Source: Bacteroidales bacterium
GTDB lineage: Bacteria; Bacteroidota; Bacteroidia; Bacteroidales; UBA12077
Assembly (NCBI GenBank): GCA_019038645.1
Contig: JAHOYT010000036.1
Span: 1 to 64,000 of the forward strand
Direction: 5' to 3'
DNA length: 64,000 nucleotides
Translations under genes and position numbers: made by a program
Part shown: positions 17,959-26,797 of the stretch, one piece after another
Layout of the letters: each line of letters opens with the position of its first letter
Numbering within the stretch: the first letter of the stretch is position 1
The notes under the pieces: generated by a model
The model's input: only the letters and a program-made list of their open reading frames with translations
What the model was told of the DNA's origin: nothing
Databases searched by the model: none

Positions 17959-18963
17959 TTGAGCAGAGGTCTTAAAATATTAATAGTCATATGTCTAATT
18001 GTATTAGGACTTAAAAGTTATGCTCAGACATTACCTGTTGCTTGCGGTAGCGACGAAGTATTATATGGTGTTATTGGCAATAACGGAAACTCTGTTTTCG
18101 ACTGGGAAGTTACAGGTGGTACCATTGTTGCCAATTACAACGATTCTATCCTTGTTAGGTGGAATGATGTTGCCGGAGTGCACTATATCAGAGTTACAGA
18201 AACAAATATTTATAGTTGTGTTGGCGAACAGTTAGAAGAAACAGTAATGGTAGCATTACCATTTATAGATATAGGGCTTGATGTTGGAATTTGTCGTGGA
18301 GAAAATTACGAATTTATTGCTGCAGGTTCTGATGTAACATCTTATTTATGGGATGACGGAAGCAGTGGCGAAACATTTATTACTACTGAAAGCGGAGATT
18401 ACTGGGTTAGAGTGGAAGATGAATATGGATGTACTAATGCAGATACCGCTTCGTTAACGGTACATGATATACCAATAGTTGACCTTGGTCCTGACACTAC
18501 ACTCTGCGATGATATTAACGGTATTTTATTTGATGTTTCTGATGCAGGGATTAGTTTTGACTGGTTTAATGGTGATATTGCATCAAGTTATACAGCATAC
18601 ACTCAGACTAGCGATCAGGAAATCTGGGTAAATGTTACCGATGAAAATGATTGTGTAGGATCTGATACAATAGTGATTCGTTTTTGCGGTAATTTTGAGA
18701 TTCCTAACGCATTTACACCAAATGATGATGAATATAATCCAACATGGGAAATAGAAAGTTTATTTGTATTTCCTGATGTTACTGTTGATGTGTATAACCG
18801 ATGGGGAGAAAGAGTTTTTCATTCAGATGGTTATTCAGCTGATAAGTACTGGGATGGTACTAATCAAAATGGCAAGAAGCTGCCTATGGATACTTATTAT
18901 TATGTAATAGATTTGCATAATGATGATGAACCAATTGTTGGTACAGTGACAATAATCAGGTAG
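17959..18963 (+). CDS. T9SS type B (CHU_C, gliding-motility-associated) C-terminal-domain protein
   Basis: The 334-residue secreted protein has a signal peptide ending at SYAQ and PKD/Ig-like repeats in the middle (GLDVGICRGENYEF, LGPDTTLCDD). The last ~88 residues are a type B T9SS sorting domain: PNAFTPNDDEYNPTW, VDVYNRWGERVFHSDGY, YWDGTNQNGKKLPMDTYYYVIDL. Family knowledge: such domains route proteins through the type IX secretion pore and often depend on an adjacent PorP/SprF-like protein, which is exactly the next gene (42 bases away). The start is a TTG at 17959, since no in-frame ATG lies upstream or early in the gene. It is likely the anchor or cap for the surface proteins encoded before it. 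Confidence 0.9.
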   Translation: MSRGLKILIVICLIVLGLKSYAQTLPVACGSDEVLYGVIGNNGNSVFDWEVTGGTIVANYNDSILVRWNDVAGVHYIRVTETNIYSCVGEQLEETVMVALPFIDIGLDVGICRGENYEFIAAGSDVTSYLWDDGSSGETFITTESGDYWVRVEDEYGCTNADTASLTVHDIPIVDLGPDTTLCDDINGILFDVSDAGISFDWFNGDIASSYTAYTQTSDQEIWVNVTDENDCVGSDTIVIRFCGNFEIPNAFTPNDDEYNPTWEIESLFVFPDVTVDVYNRWGERVFHSDGYSADKYWDGTNQNGKKLPMDTYYYVIDLHNDDEPIVGTVTIIR

Positions 18964-19005
18964 ATTTTTGGAAATCTCAAAGAGATTAATTTGTTTTGTA
19001 TTGAA

Positions 19006-19980
19006 ATGAAAAAAAGATTAATAATACTATTTATCATAATGTTGACTGTTTTTTCTGCGAAAAGCGGGGAGCCTGTTTTTAGTCAGTATATGATGAATCA
19101 ATTCCTTATTAACCCGGCGTTTGCAGGGAGTGAAGGATTTACCTCTTTTAATCTCACTGCGCGTCAACAATGGCTTGGTTTTGAAGATGCGCCTATGACA
19201 CAGGCAATCAGCGGTCAAACCCGAATAACTAAAACCAGTTACGTTTCAAAGTCAAGATCAGTAAGAAAGAATACAAGAAAACGCCGGCCAAGCGGAAAAA
19301 TTGGTTTAGGCGGATATATATATAATGATCAGAACGGACCTATTGGAAGAACAGGTCTGGAGTTTTCCTATGCTTACCATTTATTCGTTAATGACGGACA
19401 GCTTTCGTTGGGAATGTCTTTATCTGCTTATCAGTTCAGAGTAAATACAAGTGATTTGGAAACATTTGAAGGATACGACCCATTAATTGATGAAGCAAGA
19501 GAAAGTATGTTTATTCCTGATGGAAGTATTGGTATATATTACACATATCACCCATTTTATATAGGATTATCTGCAAAGAATTTATTCCAGGCTTCCGTGA
19601 AATTTGGTTCAGATAATAGTTTTACTGATTATCAGGAAGTGAGAAATTATTATTTGATAACAGGATATAGATATGATATGGATAATGATTTTGAAATTGA
19701 ACCTTCTATTTTAATAAAAACTACTGAGGCATTTAATTTACAGACTGACGTTTCCGTAAAAGGTTATTATAAAAGAGATTATTGGATTGGATTCTCGTAC
19801 AGAACAGGAAACGCCTTTATTACTATGGTTGGCATAAAAGTAGACAAACTATACTTTGGTTATGCTTTTGATTATTCATTAAATGATATTCAGCGGATTA
19901 GTTATGGTTCACATGAAATAATGATTGGATTGAAATTTGGTGATAGTAGCGGACGTTACAGATGGCTAAACAGATTTTAG
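19006..19980 (+). CDS. PorP/SprF family type IX secretion outer-membrane protein
   Basis: The protein (about 325 residues from the ATG at 19006; a TTG at 18991 is less likely) has a signal peptide and the family hallmark PVFSQYMMNQFLINPAFAGSEG, followed by GLGGYIYNDQNGPIGRTGLEFSYAYH and a C-terminus rich in alternating beta strands, as in the TIGR03519 PorP/SprF family. These outer-membrane proteins help export or hold T9SS cargo that has type B sorting domains. It is co-directional with and 42 bases after the type B protein, and a terminator follows it, so it closes the locus. Confidence 0.93.
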   Translation: MKKRLIILFIIMLTVFSAKSGEPVFSQYMMNQFLINPAFAGSEGFTSFNLTARQQWLGFEDAPMTQAISGQTRITKTSYVSKSRSVRKNTRKRRPSGKIGLGGYIYNDQNGPIGRTGLEFSYAYHLFVNDGQLSLGMSLSAYQFRVNTSDLETFEGYDPLIDEARESMFIPDGSIGIYYTYHPFYIGLSAKNLFQASVKFGSDNSFTDYQEVRNYYLITGYRYDMDNDFEIEPSILIKTTEAFNLQTDVSVKGYYKRDYWIGFSYRTGNAFITMVGIKVDKLYFGYAFDYSLNDIQRISYGSHEIMIGLKFGDSSGRYRWLNRF

Positions 19981-20001
19981 TTAATTTTCATCCTGAATGA
20001 T

Positions 20002-20028
20002 TGCTTTGCTTTTGCAAGGCATTTTTTT
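20002..20028 (+). terminator. Rho-independent terminator after the PorP/SprF gene
   Basis: TGCTTTGC and GCAAGGCA (one G-T pair) form a stem with a TTTT loop, followed by seven T residues. It marks the end of the T9SS surface locus. Confidence 0.8.
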
Positions 20029-20096
20029 ATCTTGTGTTTTACCTTTATATTTTTAGTTGCAGAGAAAATAATTGATATATATTAATACAGAAACAA

Positions 20097-21440
20097 ATGA
20101 AAAAGTGGATCTCGTTTATAGTAGCTTTGATTATAATTATTATAGGATTTTTAGTGTTAAAACCTATTATTTCAGATAATTACTATAAAAAAGGATTAGT
20201 TTATACTGATTCTTTAAAATTTAACATTGCTACAGATTACTATAGAAAGGCACTAAACTTTAACAAAAAAAATACACAGGCAATTTTGAAACGTGCACAA
20301 GCATATTATCAGTTAGAAATGGAGCAAGAGGCACTATCTGATTTTAATAAATTACTGGAACTTGATTCAGATAATTATGAAGGGTATTTTGGAAGAGCAT
20401 TATTATTTATACAAAAGAATGAATTTGATAATGCTCTGAAAGATTTAAATGGGGCAATAAAAATTAATAATGAAAATCCTGAGGTTAATTATTTTTTGGC
20501 GTATGTAAAGTCTAATTTGAAAGAATTTGATTCTGCTCTGGAATATTTAAATAGCGCAATTCTATTGGACTCTACCTATGCTGAAGCCTACTATCAGCGG
20601 GGTATCGTTAGAGCAAGTCTGGGTAATCTCGAAGGTTCGGTTAAGGATTTTAACAAATCACTGGAACTGGATAAAGATAATTTGGATGCTTATCAGCGAA
20701 GAGTTAAATATCGTATTGATAAGGACGATTATAATGGAGCAATAGCAGATTATGATGCTATTATTGAACTTGATGCTGACAATCAGGATGCCTATTATCA
20801 GAGAGGATATTTTAAACTGCAAATCAGAGATTTTGATGGTGCTATTATTGATTTTAATAAATCTATAGGAATTAACCCAAATGATGCAAAGTCATATAAA
20901 AAGATGGGGAATGCAAAAGCAGCATTAAAAATGTTTAATGAGGCATTATTGGATTATGATAAAGCAATTAATTTGAACAGTTTCGATTCGGAACCTTTTT
21001 ATCGAAAAGGAATGGTTTATATGCGTAAATCAGAACATGTTAAAGCATTAATTAACTTTAATTCTGCTATAAAATTAAAAAGTGATTATGTTGAAGCATA
21101 TTATATGCGTGGTGTAGCAAGAGCAATGCAGCAGAAATATGAGGAGTCAATACGTGATTTTAGCTTAGCAATAAAATTTAATAATAATTTTCCTGATGCT
21201 TATCTGGGGAGAGCGGTTTCTTTAGGGGTCCTTAATAATCATACGGAAGCACTTTTAGACTATAATAGATATATAAGTAAAGTTAAAGATAACGGGAGCG
21301 CCTATTTAAACAGAGGGATATCTAAAATAAATTTAAATGATAGCGATGGAGGCTGTGCTGATTTTAAAAAAGCTCTTGAATTAGGGGTTAAGAAAGCTGA
21401 GGAGATGCTGAAAATATATTGTAATTCCAATAATAATTAA
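20097..21440 (+). CDS. Membrane-anchored tetratricopeptide (TPR) repeat protein
   Basis: The 447-residue protein has an N-terminal membrane helix (residues about 5-24) and then about twelve TPR units of 34 residues to the C-terminus, with the usual A..YY.RG....G....A..D....LELD pattern. The repeats should sit in the periplasm as a protein-binding scaffold. The start codon of the next gene, a beta-lactamase-fold protein, follows by three bases, so the two are probably cotranscribed and may act together. No enzymatic domain is seen. Confidence 0.9.
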   Translation: MKKWISFIVALIIIIIGFLVLKPIISDNYYKKGLVYTDSLKFNIATDYYRKALNFNKKNTQAILKRAQAYYQLEMEQEALSDFNKLLELDSDNYEGYFGRALLFIQKNEFDNALKDLNGAIKINNENPEVNYFLAYVKSNLKEFDSALEYLNSAILLDSTYAEAYYQRGIVRASLGNLEGSVKDFNKSLELDKDNLDAYQRRVKYRIDKDDYNGAIADYDAIIELDADNQDAYYQRGYFKLQIRDFDGAIIDFNKSIGINPNDAKSYKKMGNAKAALKMFNEALLDYDKAINLNSFDSEPFYRKGMVYMRKSEHVKALINFNSAIKLKSDYVEAYYMRGVARAMQQKYEESIRDFSLAIKFNNNFPDAYLGRAVSLGVLNNHTEALLDYNRYISKVKDNGSAYLNRGISKINLNDSDGGCADFKKALELGVKKAEEMLKIYCNSNNN

Positions 21441-21443
21441 CAC

Positions 21444-22523
21444 ATGAAAAAATATTTGTACAGAGTTTTATTTGGTTTTTGCTCCATTATTCTTTTTTCC
21501 CAGTTAAATGTTAATGCTCAGGATGCTCTGGATATCAAAAGGATAGAACAAGCAGTAGATAAATATTTAACCTATTTTTCCAATGATAATCCAGGAGCAG
21601 TTATTTCTGTTATAAATAAAGGAGAAATTATTTTTAATAAAGCTTATGGATTATCCAATATTCAGGAAAAAGAAATTATGACGGTTAATCAGATTTTTAA
21701 CCTGGAAGAATTATCGAAATCTTTTACAGCGCTTGCTATACTGAAATTGGTTGAAAAAAACAGACTAAGTCTTGATGATAATCTTATTGATATTCTTCCG
21801 GACTTCCCTGAATATGGTAATAATATAAAGATTCGAAATCTTTTAAATCATACGTCAGGCCTAAAAAGTTATGATGAGCAAAACTTTTCTTCAAATGAAC
21901 AGGTTCTTGAATTTTTGAAAAAACAGAATGAATCGAATTTCCCTCCTGGTTCTAAATGGAAATCAAGTAATTCTGATTATGCATTGTTAGGAAAAATTAT
22001 AGAAGAAGCCTCTAAAATGTCGTACAGAGATTTTTTGAGTAAGCATATTTTCGATAAACTGTCTATGAACAATACTTTTTTAGCTGAAGACATTAACAAA
22101 ATAACTTCTTTAGCATATGGTCATTTTAAAGAAGGAGATGAATATATTGTAAAAAACGAAGTAAATAAGATTTATGGTGAACAAGGTATTTACATGAATA
22201 TAGAAGATTTTGTTAAATGGGATTTGGCATTATATTCAGATAAATTAATAAAGTGTGAAAGTTTAAACAAGATTTTTACGGTTAGTAAATTAAATAATGG
22301 TAAAAATACTCCATACTATGGATTTGGTTGGATCTTAATGGAGAAAAATGGAGTAAAGTATTATTGGCATGGAGGTTCCGGGAACGGTTACTCTAATTTA
22401 ATCTTTCATTTGCCAGACACTCAAATGACAATTTTAATCTTAACAAACAGAAATGATGGTTATGATTTTTTGAGATTAGCAATTATTATTTCAAAACAAT
22501 TTAACAGAGATTTAAAATTATAG
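21444..22523 (+). CDS. Beta-lactamase-fold (class C/serine hydrolase-like) protein lacking the catalytic serine
   Basis: The 359-residue protein has a signal peptide (cut near VNAQ) and the class C beta-lactamase/DD-peptidase fold: LLNHTSGL, LSMNNTFLAE, YGFGWILM and a C-terminal HGGSGNGYSN. The SxxK site is altered: residues around K92 read LEELSKSFTALAIL, so the nucleophile position (K-3) is E89, encoded by GAA. The YxN motif is also altered to S174-S175-N176 (KWKSSNSDYALLG). HGG is kept. The fold is intact and the reading frame open, so it is likely a non-hydrolytic binding protein rather than a decayed gene. It probably works with the TPR protein just upstream. Confidence 0.87.
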   Translation: MKKYLYRVLFGFCSIILFSQLNVNAQDALDIKRIEQAVDKYLTYFSNDNPGAVISVINKGEIIFNKAYGLSNIQEKEIMTVNQIFNLEELSKSFTALAILKLVEKNRLSLDDNLIDILPDFPEYGNNIKIRNLLNHTSGLKSYDEQNFSSNEQVLEFLKKQNESNFPPGSKWKSSNSDYALLGKIIEEASKMSYRDFLSKHIFDKLSMNNTFLAEDINKITSLAYGHFKEGDEYIVKNEVNKIYGEQGIYMNIEDFVKWDLALYSDKLIKCESLNKIFTVSKLNNGKNTPYYGFGWILMEKNGVKYYWHGGSGNGYSNLIFHLPDTQMTILILTNRNDGYDFLRLAIIISKQFNRDLKL

Positions 22524-22555
22524 TTTGAAATTTAAAAATTTGAATTTTATAATGT

Positions 22556-23899
22556 TTAAAAAGTTAAAGTAAAAGTTGCTCCTTTTTCTATTTCGGAAGT
22601 TGCTGTAATCGATCCTGCGTGCAAACGCATAATTTGTTTTGAAAGGCTTAATCCAATTCCTGAACCTTTAGGCTTGGTTGTGAAAAATGGAATAAATATT
22701 TTATCAAGTACTTCTTTTAATATTCCTTGTCCGTTATCAGAAACCTGAATTGTAACTCTGCCTCGTTTATTATAAAAGGATTTTATTTGTATAATCGGTT
22801 TTTCACTGTTTTCGAGCGCATGAATCGCATTTTTTATCAGATTAATCAATACTTGTTCTATAAGTTTAGTATCAGCATTAAATTCAATTGATTCAGGTTC
22901 TAATGATACCTGATAATCAACATTGCTTGCCTTAATTTCTTCTTTTAATAACTGCTGTATATCACTAAAAACATCTTTAACTTTGGCAACTCTAAAGTTT
23001 GGTTTTGGTATTTTTGTCAGATTCCGGTACGTATTTACGAAATGCAATAAACCGTTACTTCTATTATTAATAGTTTTTATGGCTGTATGAATTTCTTCCA
23101 CAGAGTCCTTGTCTGGCAGAGTCTCATTATTCTCATTATCTTTAAACATTAAATCTAAAGTAGAAGTAATCGAAGAAATAGGTGTTATTGAATTCATAAT
23201 CTCATGTGTGAGCACACGGATTAATTTTTGCCAGCTTTCTGTTTCCTGATCCTCAAGAACACTTTGAATATTTTTAATTGTAACAAGCTTAATGCTCTTA
23301 TTAAGTATTTTAAATTCAGTTCCTGATATTGCTAGTTGTAAAATGTCATCATCTTCCTGAATTTTAACCAGACAACTTTTTCCGGGTTCAAAACGGATCA
23401 GAGTCTCAACTAATTCAGGGCTAATTACTTTCAGGTCATTTATATTGTTTACAGAATTAATCTGAAAAAGTTTTTTAAAAGCATGATTCACCATATCAAC
23501 GGTACCGTTGTTTTGATAAGTTATAATACTTACATCGATATTGCGCACCAGATTTTGAAAGTACTGGTATTGTTCTTCTTTCTCAGACCTAACTTTCTGA
23601 AAATCCTGAATAACATCATTAAACGCCTTATTAAGTTCATCAAAAGATGATCCCATTCCTTCAATTTTAAACGAACGTGTAAATTCCGAAAATCGAATGG
23701 ACTCAAGGAAGCTGGCCAGATCGCGGTTGGTTTTATCGAGGTATTTAAAAATAAGATAAATCTGGAATACAATAATTAACCCAATCAGGAAAGGGGTAAT
23801 AAGATATTCTAAGGTTAGTGTGTAGAAAAAAAGAAATATTGTTGCAGTTAACAACAATATTCTGAATATTGCGACAAGTCTAAAATTTCTAAAGATCAT
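22556..23899 (-). CDS. NtrB/NtrY-like sensor histidine kinase
   Basis: The 447-residue protein has two N-terminal membrane helices (about residues 9-50), a linker, a PAS-like region (about 110-215), and a kinase core with the H-box RVLTHEIMNSITPISS (H232), N-box NLIKNAIHAL, DNGQGI and GSGIGLSLSKQIMRLHAGS. It overlaps the end of the upstream response-regulator gene by 11 bases, so the pair is translated together. It should phosphorylate the sigma-54 activator next to it. The stimulus is unknown; the short periplasmic segment suggests membrane or cytoplasmic sensing. Confidence 0.93.
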   Translation of the reverse strand: MIFRNFRLVAIFRILLLTATIFLFFYTLTLEYLITPFLIGLIIVFQIYLIFKYLDKTNRDLASFLESIRFSEFTRSFKIEGMGSSFDELNKAFNDVIQDFQKVRSEKEEQYQYFQNLVRNIDVSIITYQNNGTVDMVNHAFKKLFQINSVNNINDLKVISPELVETLIRFEPGKSCLVKIQEDDDILQLAISGTEFKILNKSIKLVTIKNIQSVLEDQETESWQKLIRVLTHEIMNSITPISSITSTLDLMFKDNENNETLPDKDSVEEIHTAIKTINNRSNGLLHFVNTYRNLTKIPKPNFRVAKVKDVFSDIQQLLKEEIKASNVDYQVSLEPESIEFNADTKLIEQVLINLIKNAIHALENSEKPIIQIKSFYNKRGRVTIQVSDNGQGILKEVLDKIFIPFFTTKPKGSGIGLSLSKQIMRLHAGSITATSEIEKGATFTLTF

Positions 23900-25265
23900 A
23901 CTTTTCCATTCTTCGGTATAAAGATGTTCTTGTTAGTCCTAATACGGTTGCAGCCTGAGTAACATTTCCCTGGTTTTGTTTTAAGATCTTAACAATAATA
24001 TTTTTTTCCACTTCTTCCAGATTGTAAGTATCAATTGCAATTTCAGCAGCTTTTTCACTTCTTGTTGAGAGTGAAAAGTCATCGGGTTGAATAACATCAG
24101 AATCACTCATTATAATTGCTCTTTCAAGTGCGTGTTGTAATTCTCTAACATTACCCGGCCATTGATACTGAGTTAGTTTTTTTAGTGCATCTGCATTTAT
24201 TCCTTTAATTTTTTTACGATATTTTTTTGAATAAATAGATAAAAAATGCTCTGCCAGCAATGGTATATCTCCTGTTCTTTCTCTTAGCGGTGGTAAGTAA
24301 ATTTCAACCGTGTTTACCCTGTAAAGTAAATCCTGCCTGAATGATTCGTCCTGAATCATTTGATGTATATCATTGTTAGTGGCGCATATTAATCTTACAT
24401 CAATTTTATTAGCCTTATTCGCGCCAACACGCGTAATTTCCCGTCGTTCAAGCACAGTTAATAATTTAACCTGCATTGGAAGTGATAAGTTTCCTATTTC
24501 ATCCAAAAACAGGGTTCCCCCGGAAGCAATCTCAAAACGTCCTGGTTTATCTTTTTTAGCATCTGTAAATGCACCTTTCATATGTCCGAAAAGTTCACTT
24601 TCAAATAAGGTCTCTGTAATTGACCCAAGATCAACACTAATAAAAACTTCGTCTTTTCGCAATGAATCTCTGTGTAGCGCTCTTGCTACTAGCTCTTTAC
24701 CTGTTCCGTTTTCTCCCAGAATAAGTATGTTAGCATCTGTTTTTGCAACTTTTTTAATAGTCGAAAATACTTGTTGCATCTCCTGGGAATTTCCAATAAA
24801 TTCATGAAACGGTTGATCCTGTATTGCGCTTATTTCTTTTTGTTTCTTTCTTAGATCAGTTGCTTCGCTTTTGGATCTGCTTAATTTTATAGCAGATGAA
24901 ATAGTAGCCAGAATCTTTTCGTTTTGCCAGGGTTTTAAAACAAAGTCCGTAGCACCTGATTTTATTGCCTTAACAGCTTTTTCTGCATCGCCGTACGCTG
25001 TAATGAAAACAACCACTGCGTCAGGATCAATCTCTAATATTTTGTTTAACCAATGAAACCCTTCCTGACCGCTTATAGCATCTTTTGTAAAATTCATATC
25101 GAGCAAAATTACATCGTAATTATCGCTGTGTAAAAGTTCAGGAATTTTTTCCGGACTTGTTTCTGCATGTATTACTTCAACATGATTTTTTAAAAGAAGT
25201 TTTAATGCGAACAATATATCTTCATTATCATCTATAGCCAGTATCTTTCCAACCTTTTCGTTCAT
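23889..25265 (-). CDS. NtrC-family sigma-54-dependent response regulator
   Basis: The 458-residue protein has a receiver domain with phospho-acceptor D56 (VILLDMNF), a sigma-54 AAA+ domain with Walker A GENGTGKE, a GAFTDA loop near residue 230 (variant of GAFTGA), Walker B GGTLFLDEIG, and a C-terminal Fis-type helix-turn-helix (VTQAATVLGLTRTSLYRRMEKY). It is the first gene of a two-gene operon with its kinase and is divergent from the efflux adaptor gene. The shared intergenic region holds two tandem dyads and a sigma-54-like promoter facing the adaptor; these are the natural candidate binding sites of this protein. Confidence 0.95.
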   Translation of the reverse strand: MNEKVGKILAIDDNEDILFALKLLLKNHVEVIHAETSPEKIPELLHSDNYDVILLDMNFTKDAISGQEGFHWLNKILEIDPDAVVVFITAYGDAEKAVKAIKSGATDFVLKPWQNEKILATISSAIKLSRSKSEATDLRKKQKEISAIQDQPFHEFIGNSQEMQQVFSTIKKVAKTDANILILGENGTGKELVARALHRDSLRKDEVFISVDLGSITETLFESELFGHMKGAFTDAKKDKPGRFEIASGGTLFLDEIGNLSLPMQVKLLTVLERREITRVGANKANKIDVRLICATNNDIHQMIQDESFRQDLLYRVNTVEIYLPPLRERTGDIPLLAEHFLSIYSKKYRKKIKGINADALKKLTQYQWPGNVRELQHALERAIIMSDSDVIQPDDFSLSTRSEKAAEIAIDTYNLEEVEKNIIVKILKQNQGNVTQAATVLGLTRTSLYRRMEKYDL

Positions 25266-25342
25266 TTTAGGTAGTTATTAATCAGATTTAATTAATCGGT
25301 TAATTTATTTTAAATGTAAATATACAATTTAATTTCAATTGG

Positions 25343-25383
25343 ACTGTACGATATCGTACTCTCCCTGTTTCGTTATCGAACAG
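25343..25383 (+). promoter_or_regulatory. Tandem activator dyads upstream of the efflux adaptor gene
   Basis: Two related dyads: GTACG-ATAT-CGTAC (25346-25359, perfect) and TTTCG-TTAT-CGAAC (25368-25381), 22 bases apart. Extended 19-mers start at 25343 and 25365. The second dyad ends 66 bases before the TGG of a sigma-54-like promoter. The same arrangement occurs at 27616-27655 and 46771-46811. They are probably enhancer sites for the adjacent NtrC-like regulator. Confidence 0.75.
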
Positions 25384-25447
25384 TTTCGTCACAGAATTGA
25401 TTAATGAAGTGATTGTAAATAGCAGAATATCAGCGTAAAACGGGTTT

Positions 25448-25463
25448 TGGCATAATTAATGAA
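25448..25463 (+). promoter_or_regulatory. Sigma-54-like promoter for the efflux adaptor/ATPase operon
   Basis: TGGCATAATTAATGAA has the -24 TGGCA box and GG-N10-GA spacing; the usual -12 GC is GA. It lies 44 bases before the ATG at 25508 and downstream of the tandem dyads. Confidence 0.65.
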
Positions 25464-25507
25464 TAAAATAGTTCTGAATCTAAATAAATCTTACAAAAAT
25501 TTAAATA

Positions 25508-26761
25508 ATGGATAGAGCAATAGAAAAAAAGTATAAATGGCTAAACAAAAAAACTATTTGGCTTACTGTTGGGGGGATTCTTATTCTCCTTGTTGCGTAT
25601 AATATAATATTTGGCGATAAAAGTTCAAAATTAAATGTTGAAAAGGAAAAAATTACAATTGAATCTATAATTGAAAATGAATTTAAGGATTATATTGCTG
25701 TTATTGGTACTGTTGAACCTATTACAACTGTTTATCTTGATGCAATTGAAGGAGGTAGAGTAGAAGAGATTATAATTGATGAAGGTAATATGGTAAACAA
25801 AGGCGATGTAATTATGCGTATGAGTAACACCAATCTTTTACTGGATATTTCAAACAACGAATCTAATGTATCCCGTTCAATTAATGAGTTTGAGAATACG
25901 AAAATTAATCTTGAAATACAGACGATTACAAGAAAACAAACACTTATTAATACTGAAATGAATCTTAAAAGAGAGAAAAGACAGTATGAATATAATAAGC
26001 AATTGTTTGAAAATAATCATATTTCTAAAGAAGAATTTAATCAATCGCGTGAGCAATATGATGCTTCATTAGAGCAATATGAATTACTTATTGCTGCATT
26101 AAAAAGTGATTCTTTGTACAGAGTGAATACGCTTTCTTCTATGGAAGCAAATGTTGAAAGAATGAAACAAAACCTGATAGTTGTTCAGGGGCGACTGGAT
26201 AATCTTAATGTAAAAGCTCCGGTAAATGGAGAATTAGCTAGTTTGAATCAGGAAATTGGTCAGGTTATTAATTATGGAACACGAATCGGAACAGTTAATG
26301 TTCTTGATGATTATAAACAAAGAATAGAAATTGATGAGCATTATATTGCAAGAGTCAGAAAAGGACTTCCAGGTAGTTTTGAATTTGCAGGATCCACTTT
26401 TAAATTAAAAATTGATAAGGTCTATCCTGAAGTAAATAATGGTCGTTTTGCAGTCGACATGACATTTACTTCTGATAAACCAGATCAAATAAGAATTGGC
26501 CAGACATTCAGGATTAAACTGGAACTGGGAGAATCAAAACAGGCAGTTTTAATACCACGTGGTGGATTCTATCAGAGTACTGGAGGTCAGTGGGTGTATG
26601 TAGTTGCCGAGTCAGGCGATCTGGCTATAAAACGTAATATCTCAATCGGACGTCAGAATCCTAAGTATTATGAAATCCTTGAAGGATTAAATCCGGGAGA
26701 ACAGGTTATAGTTTCAAGCTATGATAACTTTAATGATGTTGATCAGTTAATTTTAAAATAA
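25508..26761 (+). CDS. HlyD/MacA-type periplasmic adaptor (membrane fusion protein)
   Basis: The 417-residue protein has an N-terminal membrane anchor (about residues 18-38), a lipoyl/barrel-sandwich half-motif (VYLDAIEGGRVEEIIIDEGNMVNKGDVIMRM), a long coiled-coil hairpin (about 115-235), the second lipoyl half (NLNVKAPVNGELASLNQEIGQVI) and a C-terminal beta-barrel/membrane-proximal domain. It should link an inner-membrane transporter to a TolC-type outer-membrane channel. The next gene is an ABC ATPase of the MacB/LolD group. The promoter region contains sigma-54 and dyad signals shared with a distant TolC-like gene (45297-46643). No permease gene is nearby. Confidence 0.93.
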   Translation: MDRAIEKKYKWLNKKTIWLTVGGILILLVAYNIIFGDKSSKLNVEKEKITIESIIENEFKDYIAVIGTVEPITTVYLDAIEGGRVEEIIIDEGNMVNKGDVIMRMSNTNLLLDISNNESNVSRSINEFENTKINLEIQTITRKQTLINTEMNLKREKRQYEYNKQLFENNHISKEEFNQSREQYDASLEQYELLIAALKSDSLYRVNTLSSMEANVERMKQNLIVVQGRLDNLNVKAPVNGELASLNQEIGQVINYGTRIGTVNVLDDYKQRIEIDEHYIARVRKGLPGSFEFAGSTFKLKIDKVYPEVNNGRFAVDMTFTSDKPDQIRIGQTFRIKLELGESKQAVLIPRGGFYQSTGGQWVYVVAESGDLAIKRNISIGRQNPKYYEILEGLNPGEQVIVSSYDNFNDVDQLILK

Positions 26762-26797
26762 TATTAATCTAACAATAGTAATCTAAATCTAACAGTC

